NCBI GenBank assembly: GCA_015146655.1
Contig: VKHL01000045.1
Coordinates: 124,001 to 188,000, forward strand
Direction: 5' to 3'
Length of the DNA stretch: 64,000 bases
From: Ochromonas danica
Lineage: Eukaryota > Sar > Chrysophyceae > Chromulinales > Chromulinaceae
Under the pieces are notes generated by a model. That model saw only the letters and a list, made by a program, of their open reading frames with translations, was not told where the DNA came from and did no database searches. Numbering within the stretch: position 1 is the stretch's first letter; every line of letters begins with the position of its first letter. Positions 56,185 through 64,000 of this stretch are shown here, piece by piece. The translations under genes and the position numbers were made by a program.

Positions 56185-56548
56185 GTGGTATTAGTAGTGG
56201 TATAATCATATCACATAATATCATATCATATCATATCATATTATATTATATCACATCAGGTGAAGGGAAGGGAAGTGATAATGATCTATACCTGAGATAT
56301 AATCTTCTACCTCTCTTGAAACTAGAAGATGTGAATCCAGACATCTTCTTAATAATCCTACTGCATGTTTTTGAGCTATTTCCAAAGTGTTCACCAACAT
56401 CATATAATATCATATCATGTTGTTGTTATTATAATAATAACAATAATGGGATTATTTAAATAAAGGATTTACCTTTACAACGATGTTCATCTATTAAGTT
56501 TTCTACATCTTCTGTTGTTAATTTATTTCGTTTAGGATGTCTTCCCAT
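54016..56548 (-). CDS. Double-PHD-finger chromatin protein with AT-hook-like motif
   Basis: Exons 56548-56473, 56375-56292, 56034-55691, 55598-55381, 55301-54683 and 54609-54016; 644 residues. It starts MGRHPKRNKLTTEDVENLID. PHD1 (about 115-165) is CEVCERGGDLICCDTCSLVF, HLKCIRP and WSCPYC. A middle segment with FIVRRTARKQIVEL follows. PHD2 (about 290-350) has CTFC, CDECERETHAYCLNPP and WYCASC. An AT-hook-like GRGRPPGSGKRK and an acidic Asp run lead to a helical end (TDEDFLALEYHRHWASLSDL). PHD fingers of this kind read the histone H3 tail. No catalytic domain, so probably a recruitment factor. All six exons keep phase; exon 2 is only 84 bases and was placed by phase and acceptor ggaaatag. Confidence 0.83.
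56132..56184. repeat. (AGT)n-(AAT)n trinucleotide repeat in an intron
   Basis: About nine AGT units pass into about ten AAT units inside the 257-base intron 56035-56291 of the double-PHD gene. Further on, TATCA repeats occur at about 56218-56245 (atatcatatcatatcatatc), so the intron is mostly simple sequence. It is the longest intron identified in the window. Confidence 0.95.
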
Positions 56549-56794
56549 TTTGCTTTTCTATGTTTTATTTTATCAAGTTTGACTCAAAAGCTGTGTCATC
56601 GTCCACCTTGCCCATCAACCGACAGGGGAAAACTGGTTATAACACATTTTGACGATTTTCGTTTAGCGAATTGGCGCAAAATTTGAGCTGACTAATTCAA
56701 TTTAGGTAATTTACAGTACACCAGTGGTATCGTATCATATCATATCAAGGTAAGAGAAGAGATCAATATGCTGTGATCTAGATCATTTATTACA

Positions 56795-58141
56795 CTAATC
56801 CAATTTTCTAAATATAGACCAACTTGCTTCATTTCTTGGAGCAATCAATTGCTTTAAGGCAAAGAGCAGAGCAAAAAAGATAGCAATGCTACCAACAACA
56901 ATATAGGCAACTCCCAAATATGGATTTTTGCCACCAAATTCACCCAAATTACTCAATACCAATCCTTTAGTGGCATCATAGGAGCCCACCTCATAGTTAG
57001 CGGTAATTTGGAAGACTACTTTATCACCTTTCTTGAGATCACTATGAATCTTTCCATACAATTTACGAAACCTTGGCATTGCTGCAGTGCGCATCCAGAC
57101 TTTGAAATGATCATCCGTCACACCATCAATAGGAGAGATCAATCCTGGATAAGTCTCATAAAGATACTGTGTGGAATCATCACTTGGATAATAGAATTTA
57201 TAATGCTGACCCGAGCTGGGGTCCGTGTAATTCTTGCATGATGATGGTAGACCTACAGAAGAACAGCTTACACCAAGACTTGAAACTTGTGCTGATTTAA
57301 AGTCGTCCGGCTGTTTGAACTTATCATCATCAGATTTCCACGTAATTCCCGATTCATCCAAATCGAAAGTATTGGCAGGACTGCTGGCCGTGCTGTCCAA
57401 GGAGAAGACGTCTAATTTAACAAATGTATGCTTACGATAGTAAAAAGGATCAGAACGTTATTATAATAAAGTAGACGTACCAGTAAAATAAGAATTCGCA
57501 ATGAGACCACAAGGATTGAGAAGAAGAGATCCATTTTTCACTTTATCAACACAGGTACTATCCAATGTCGTCTCAGAAACACTCTAGAAAATATATTTGC
57601 CGCAGATAAAAAGAGTTTAGTCATCACCATTCCTAAACATTACATCAAATCTTCATTACTTACCTGTCCACTCATTTGAGTATAATCTACACTACTGACA
57701 TAGCGACGATGGTTTTGATAAAAGTTTCGTAACTCATAGTAGACATAGATAGGTCCAGTCACATCATCATCAACATTAAAAGTGACATTACAGCGTCGAC
57801 CAACATTAGATGTGGTAATTGTACAACTTGTCATGTCAGACTTCTTTCCATCATAGAGAATGGTTTGTTCATACAACTAATATTCGCATAACACAGCACG
57901 AAAATTAGATGGAAATGAAGTGAACCATAAGCAACTAGGAGAGGGATGGGATAAGATGGCTTACATCATTGGATTCACTCAGTAGATAAGTCCCGGTAGG
58001 AATAAATGAAACTCCAATAGCAATGAAAATTAAGATCACTGCTAAAGGTGTCATAATAGGTTGCCATGCATTTAATCTTTGTTGATTGAAAGGATGTGGA
58101 GAAGGTCGATTAGTTTTGGGTGGGTTTGTTGGATCTTCCAT
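56795..58141 (-). CDS. CDC50/LEM3-family subunit of P4-ATPase lipid flippase
   Basis: Exons 58141-57965, 57876-57664, 57583-57481 and 57411-56795; 369 residues. A cytosolic start (MEDPTNPPKTNRPSPHPFNQ) is followed by a first membrane helix (MTPLAVILIFIAIGVSFIPT), a large lumenal domain with conserved YVYYELRNFYQNHRRYV and NPCGLIANSYFTDVFSLD (completed across the last intron), and a second helix after GKNPYLGVAYIVVG (about 330-350). These are the family signatures. CDC50 proteins bind P4-ATPases, are needed for their exit from the ER, and support phospholipid flipping at Golgi, endosome and plasma membrane. Length is close to the family norm (about 350-390). Lumenal cysteines and N-x-S/T sites are present as expected. 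Confidence 0.94.
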
Positions 58142-58455
58142 CTTTTTCTTTGTGCTAAATCTTCTCTAACAAAAATAATAGATAGAAAGACTATTTATTT
58201 ATCTACCTTGATCAAAATGAAGAAGTAATTCTCTTTACAAGCTGGTGCTATCTTCTTTTTTTTTTACCAACTGGTCAAGAGAATTGACCCAAAAGAAGAA
58301 AATGACTCCAGACCGTGACTCGAGATGTAGTGACGATCTGATAATACAGCACGGAAGAAAGCCACAATCACGCATTCAAATACCCGAAAAGAGGTTTTAA
58401 AAGTTACAATGCCCTTTCATACCCTCCTGTTTCCCAGAAATCCACTGCTAATCGG
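58142..58455. other. Intergenic between tandem minus-strand genes
   Basis: Upstream of CDC50 and downstream of CLPTM1. A run of about 11 T at 58253-58264. No gene seen. Confidence 0.4.
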
Positions 58456-60799
58456 CTACTTCTCAACTGGTCGGGACTTATCAATGCGATAGATATAACG
58501 TTGATAAAGGTAGACAACAAAGACTATATCATCACGAAAAACTGACAAACGATGCATCGTCGGCATCTTAATGATAAAGGCAAACAAATCATCAATGAAT
58601 GTGTTAATGAACTTGTAAGCCAGGAACTATGGTAACATGGTGACAATTATGTCAAGCAATCATACATTTTTAGGCATGAGATGTATAAACAACTAACCTT
58701 CCAAGGAAGATGAGAAACAGATTGAAGACGATGATTGATGTAGAGCTGTGGTAACATGAGAACAAACCCAAAGGAATAAACACATCCCGTGAGACTGCTC
58801 ACCAAGAAGGACCACCAAGAGATGTATTTCTCATAGATTAGCGAATATAGAACGAAACTGACAACCAACGGTGCCATAAAGAGACCAATGATTCGATAGG
58901 CAAACGCATCGGCTTCAAGACTAACTGTCTCATAATCTACCAACACAACAAAACACTGTCAATCACATCCACAAAACATTTCTGAACCATATGCATACCT
59001 ATGTCATCTTTCTTGACAACATCAGAAGAATCAGCTATGGAAGTTAATAACGAATCAGAAGATACTTCATCCTTCTTTTCCTTGAGTTCTACAACTTGCT
59101 CTGTTGGGGACTTTTCCAATCGATCGAAATGTATCATAGGGAGATAGCCTGCACCCCATTTCACCGTAAAGCCACATGCTCTCCTAACCTATAGAGCACC
59201 ACAAAGATAGATTAACAGGGAAACCAACTCATAACCGTTTCTTCACCTCACCTTCCATGCCTGAACGATAATACCAACAAAGGCTGGGATGGTGATCAAT
59301 AGCGACGTGCTCTCATTCGAGATGAGATAGAAGAAGACAATAATTTGTGATAGTAAACTGGTCAAGACACTTAGTAAAGAGATGCCAACATGCTTTTCTT
59401 GACTTTGCCAGAATGAGATATCCGATCGAAAGGCAAGAACCTCAAAAATGAAATGCAACACTGTGGCAACAATGGTAGCTGTGAGAAGGACAATCGAAGT
59501 ATCAGAGATCAACCTGCGCATATCATCAATGTCTTTGTCTGAGAATCCCATCCCTTTCTGAGCTTTCAGCGCAGCCTCTAATTGACTCATGAGTATCCAT
59601 CGCTGTGAAGACATGGGACCAAAGGTAATCTTCAAAGGTAACTTCTCCACGGTGGCATTCAGAGGAATGTATTTATCTGAAGTCAGACCAATCTCATCAG
59701 CATGCAAAGAAGGGCGATAATATGACTGTTCGGCATTTCTCCTCTTTCCAGGACGAATATGATTCATTGCAACAGCTTCTGGAACTACAATGTAGATATC
59801 CAGAGAAATCAACATAAATTAGAAATTGTCAAATTAGTGTGAAAATTGGTGATCAACGATTGCATTACCATGAGTAATGGGATATCGATTGAAGTCGTTG
59901 ACTAGTTTGATGGAGACTTCCGGCTTCCAATAGGTGATGATTGTCGAAGAAGACATTGTCTGTTTTGCATCTAAAAGCCAACCACAGGATCATAGCCATC
60001 ACAATTATCAAGAATATATAGTATTCAAGTCAATAAATCCAACTTACAATCTTCTGGACTCACTTCTGCTAAGCCCAAGTCAGACAGAAGATAACGATAA
60101 TGGAAGTACTTCGGAATGACATCGTATTTCACCATTTGTATAGTACCATGTAATAGTTCACCTGCAGAAGCCAAGGCAGATCGTTGTGAGAGAAGATCAG
60201 AAAGGGACAGACCCTTAGACCGAGATAGCAATACGTGGAAATAGACATCACTCTTATTTCTATGTATTGCACGGGCCATTGCTTCTAGCATAAGAGAAGA
60301 GGAAGAAGCGTTACTATGAAGCGGAATAGTTAGAAGGTCTTCTTGCAATGTCTGGAATTGACTATGTGCTAGTTGACGTCGTTCAAGTAACAGATGACAA
60401 TGGGCTTCCCATGACTTTGCTGGCCTAACACAGAGCGATAGTACACGTGAAAGACAGACATAGTATATGTTGGAGGAAGAGAGGGAGTTAGTGAGAAGCA
60501 GTGAGGGAGAGAGCAAAGCAGACTTTTGTATTACATGGCAGAGAGACGAGGCTTAGTTGAAAGGAAAGTGAACATATCAAAGCTTTCCTCTTCTCTCCAT
60601 AAAGGCTCAATAAATGGTCCTACAAGATCAACTCCATCAAGAGGATTCATCAACTTATAAAGCTATGACAGACAGAAGACAGACATCAAGTCAAGAGTAT
60701 GCCATACTGGCAGAAACGATCACCTACCTGATGGAAAGCAATCGAAATATAAGCTACAATCACGATAGATAGGATACTTGCCCAGTTACAATAACCCAT
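58456..60799 (-). CDS. CLPTM1-family multi-pass membrane protein
   Basis: Eight exons: 60799-60728, 60662-60535, 60424-60048, 59970-59869, 59784-59252, 59188-58999, 58936-58698 and 58626-58456; 603 residues. The start MGYCNWASILSIVIVAYISI is a membrane anchor. A long lumenal part follows, with PLKITFGPMSSQRWILMSQL, then at least five helices. The C-terminus carries the family signature: FINTFIDDLFAFIIKMPTMH, then RLSVFRDDIVFVVYLYQRYI. CLPTM1 and CLPTM1L are ER proteins linked to receptor trafficking and, for CLPTM1L, glycolipid scrambling for GPI anchors. Which paralogue this represents cannot be told by eye. All intron junctions are GT-AG and in phase; introns are 62-110 bases. The upstream in-frame extension has no ATG. 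Confidence 0.93.
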
Positions 60800-61013
60800 T
60801 CTTCTTTCGTCTATAACTATTATCAATATTGGCAATGGTGCATGCAGTTTGGAATTCAATCGTGTGAAACAAAAAACACCACCAAAAACACCTGCTGAAA
60901 AACACCTCAAAAGCCCCAGAACTGGCAATCTAGACCGCTGATACAAGTCCAAGTCGATTGGATTCTCATCATAACATCAACAAATTGATTGATAAGAAGA
61001 GGAAGAAAGGGGG
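60800..61013. promoter_or_regulatory. Candidate bidirectional promoter, CLPTM1 / TRAPPC13
   Basis: 214 bases between the divergent start codons of two secretory-pathway genes. No recognised core element. Shared regulation is inferred from position. Confidence 0.35.
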
Positions 61014-63518
61014 ATGGCTGCGAATAATCCTTATCCTATTTTATCTTCTAGTATGCATGGTAACTCCAATCTATCTCAACCACCTTCAGGACCTCCACCT
61101 TCCTTCCCTCTTCCATCCTCTTCTACTGGAGGTATTCCTCAACCTCCACCATCTTCTCTTCCACCTTCCACAGAGAATGCCCAACCTACTGTACGAGTCA
61201 TGCGATTGTAAGTAGCTTCCATTTTAAAATTAAAATTTGTTTTTGATCTTATTTTTCACACTTTTTCTGAATGACTGACAAACTTGATCTTTCATTCTGT
61301 TTGTCTCTTTATTAGATATAAACCAGGTTTTCATCTTACTTCTACTTTACCTTATTTACCTGGTCGAAGTGATTTAACAAGAAAGCAACATAGTGAAGCA
61401 GCAGAATTTACTTTATCTTCTCATCTCTTATTACCTGATAGTTTTGGAGATATCTATATTGGTGAAAAGTTTTCTGCTTATATTGGCGTGGTTAATGGAT
61501 TTGTGAATATTCCTTTCTATAATGTACGCCTTACTGTACGATTACAAACTGCTACACAAGTAGTAGACTTAGCAGATAGTCGTACAGGAAGTAATGCATC
61601 TTCTAGTCTATCGAATATCTTAGGGTATAATGACTCTTCCGAAGTGGTGATACAATATCATCTCTCTGAATTAGGTACACATACGTTAAGAGTTTCTGTA
61701 CAATATTCTTTAGCATATAATGCAGAAATTAAGACATTGAGAAAGTTTTATCGTTTTAATGTTCTCAATCCATTATTAGTCCTCTCAAGTTATATGGAAG
61801 TGAATCAAATGCCAATGGTACAATGCCAAGTGACTAACTCTACCAAATCACCTATCTATCTTGAAGAGGTATGTATTGATGTGTCCATGTTTGTGTGCAT
61901 GTACTGTGTTTTCAGTAGTAAATATCATTCGTTGTCTTATCGTTCTAGTTTAACCCCTTTACCCTAGCAATGCTTGCTGATTATTAAGATCGTTTTCTTG
62001 TTTTGACGGTTGTTATGCTTGCTTTAGATGACATTTGTGAGTCGTGACAAGGATGCAGTCTTCACTCCACTTCATAAATTCACGAAGATTAATGATCCCA
62101 AAAGTGAACTAACGAATGATGATATAATGATTCTACAACCAGATGAATCCTATGCGTTTGCATTCATGTGCACTTTTGTAGAATCTCTTGTAGATCGAGT
62201 GGCAGGATATCCTCTGATCAAATGGTGTAATAGTCTTGGAGATACTGCAGTCTTCCGCGGGGACGAAACAACCATCAAAAGTGGATTTCTTCCCACTGCC
62301 AGTCTTCCTCAACATGTGAAGGGGTTTCTTCTGGAAGCTCCTGGAGTTGTATTTGAGGATGATACTTTTGAGATTATTGTTCGGTTGAATAATAGTTCAA
62401 ATCGTGACATGCCAATCTATATATCTTGTCGTAATCACGACCTCAACGTATACAACGACAAAAGTCCCGACCAACAACAATCTTTCATTTACAATCAGAA
62501 TGAAGATCGTGCCTCACTATCAGCTCCCAATATCTCCTTTAATTTGAACATGGAAGGTCAAAGAGGAATGATGTTTATTGGACTTACAAGTCAGTACCTT
62601 GGAATACTCCAGGCTGGGGGAAGTGTGGAGCTAAAAGCTACGCTGTATGCGGTAGCGGAAGGTCTCTACGATTTTCCTCCTATTCTGGTGAAGGATAGGG
62701 AAACGAAGGAAAGGTATACCATCTCCAACCTCGCGAAGATTCTTATCAAACGCAGATTACCAGTAGAGGAGACGAAGACGTCTGTTGATGGTAGTGCTGC
62801 CCTGCCCGAACGACAAGAAGAGGAAGAACTCGCTCAATTGTCTTTCCCGACAGGAGACGCAGAGACGAAGGAAGCAGAAGATGCAGAGGATCTGGAAGAT
62901 GAAGAGTTATCACCACCTGAAGAGCCACGGATAGAAAATTTCCCAGTGAGCTCGCCTGGAAAACCAACCCTTCCCCTAACTATCGATGATATCGATGTGT
63001 TGAATGCGGAAAGCAACACGGAAAGTATCACAAGGCAAGAAGTGGCTGTCGAATCACCTATAAAGCAAACTGGTGGAGGAGAAATCGAAGAATCACCTCG
63101 AGAGGACGCAGTCTTGGAGGAAGAAGCATTACAAGACGAAGCAGTTGATGAAGCACCATTACTACCAAACAACGAGTACAAGGAGGATAATACTACAGTC
63201 TTTACTGCAACTTTTGAAGGAAGTGTGAAATCGAGTGAAGAGATGATTGTTGATGACGCACCAACGATAAAGCCTGAGACAATTCTGAAAGTGGATGACG
63301 AAGAACTCTTAGAAGAAGAGAACATCTTTGATGTTGAAGAGTTGAATGATGATGGAGTGGAAGGTGGAGAGAGCGGCAAGACAGTAGTGGAGCAGATTGA
63401 TGAGGTTGGGGTTGTGACGATGAGCACTGCTCTAGAAGCTCCAGATAACACTTATAGAGTAGATTCACTTCCAATTTCTTCCTCCAGAGAGACTGACGAC
63501 GGAGAGGATGCAGTTTAA
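61014..63518 (+). CDS. TRAPPC13-like TRAPP complex subunit with long acidic tail
   Basis: Exons 61014-61207, 61316-61868 and 62028-63518; 745 residues. A Pro/Ser-rich start is followed by VRVMRLYKPGFHLTSTL across the first intron, then LLLPDSFGDIYIGEKFSAYI and NVRLTVRLQTATQVVDL. This is the signature of the TRAPPC13 (DUF974) family. Later beta-rich blocks (YAFAFMCTFVES, GYPLIKWCNSLGDTAVFRG, GYPL fitting the family's closing domain) run to about residue 510. The remainder, about 240 residues, is acidic and low complexity (ETKEAEDAEDLEDEELSPPE). TRAPPC13 belongs to TRAPPIII, which activates Rab1 in ER-Golgi traffic and autophagy. The animal protein is about 417 residues, so the tail is an addition. 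The frame shift between exons is closed by gtatgt and gctttag. Confidence 0.9.
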
Positions 63519-64000
63519 AGATACTGTAATATAATGATATCTTTACAAAGGGCAGCAAAATCTTCCATGTTCCATATTGGTGTCAATACAATGTGTTCCT
63601 ATTGTGCTCTGTTATTCCTCCAGCGTGAGTTCACACTATGTATTCTCTGTAGCTCATTTGATAATTCCAGTATACCACTTTTCTTCCCATCATGACATGC
63701 GAATCTTACACTAGACTAACGCTGCATGGTTAGTCATTCCGAAGTTTGATCTCGCATCTGATAGCACAGTTCCGTTCGTTAGTTGTCCGTTGCCACACCG
63801 GAATCAACGGAATTCTCGACCGGCGAAACCTGGCATATCATTACTTATAACTTCTATTTTACTGTTGACAAAATCGAAAAGTCGAGCATTGGCACCGGCA
63901 CTATTTAGCATTGTTGGCAGTTGCTGTTGTGTTCTGCTTGCGTCTGTCTCTTATTGTCTTCGTCTTGAAGCAAGAGACAAAATCAATTGCCTCCCACCAA
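63519..64000. other. Right-end gene-free stretch
   Basis: 3' flank of TRAPPC13, then sequence with short inverted pieces near 63780-63830 (ttccgttcgttagttgtccg, then ggaatcaacggaattc). No gene that I can support; it may be the upstream region of a gene beyond the window. Confidence 0.35.

Noticed and set aside
62834-63451. 205-residue Ser-rich minus-strand frame
   Set aside because: Mirror of the acidic tail of TRAPPC13. Long only because GAA/GAT-rich codons rarely give stops on the other strand.
1-64000. Organelle or bacterial origin of the window
   Set aside because: Spliceosomal introns, intergenic pol III tRNAs without CCA and many eukaryote-only families rule this out.

Overview
This window is nuclear DNA of a unicellular eukaryote. 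Genes are dense, with short GT-AG introns (about 57 to 260 bases), two RNA polymerase III type tRNA genes and many divergent gene pairs. The proteins are typically eukaryotic: TRAPPC13, CDC50, CLPTM1, makorin, Grc3/NOL9, RBM26/27, PHD readers and a UBX protein. The only strong lineage clue is at the left edge: a CYP38/TLP40-type thylakoid cyclophilin whose N-terminus reads as signal peptide, then transit region, then a second hydrophobic segment. That points to a photosynthetic protist with a complex, membrane-wrapped plastid. A stramenopile alga is my best guess, but it is an inference. The secreted trefoil-glucoamylase would fit a mixotroph.

Layout. 1-1169 (-): the plastid cyclophilin, cut by the window edge. 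1.4-6.3 kb: a small decaying array of an F-box-like/LRR gene family, with one intact gene (3842-5545) and at least three broken copies, one inverted. 6.4-13.2 kb: a makorin-type RING protein, a secreted GH15 glucoamylase with a trefoil domain, a 1.5 kb gap, and a five-exon repeat-bearing surface protein. 13.4-15.2 kb: tRNA-Thr and a BSD-domain protein. 15.7-22.4 kb (-): a 2,071-residue DHX57/DHX29-like helicase, with tRNA-Lys just upstream. 22.9-26.4 kb: an AlkB-like dioxygenase, an MnmM/YtqB-like methyltransferase and a UBXN7-like protein. 26.8-36.2 kb: a giant chromatin reader (three PHD/ePHD modules, bromodomain, Tudor-like domain), divergent from the Grc3/NOL9 RNA kinase. 37.6-46 kb: an ISHAW-TPR protein, a small secreted basic protein, an RBM26/27-like RNA-binding protein and a second F-box-like/LRR protein. 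46-52.1 kb: prolyl-tRNA synthetase and a transmembrane RING-H2 protein. 52.8-64 kb: a two-helix membrane protein, a double-PHD protein, CDC50, CLPTM1 and TRAPPC13.

Genes do not form operons. Functional groups are: ubiquitin signalling (makorin, UBXN7-like, RING-H2, the F-box-like proteins), RNA processing and translation (helicase, Grc3, RBM26/27, ProRS, tRNAs), chromatin (two PHD proteins), and secretion or membrane traffic (CDC50, CLPTM1, TRAPPC13). I found no transposon, viral element, CRISPR array or rRNA gene. Exon joins were worked out by eye from splice signals, reading phase and family conservation. All the joins given keep the reading frame.
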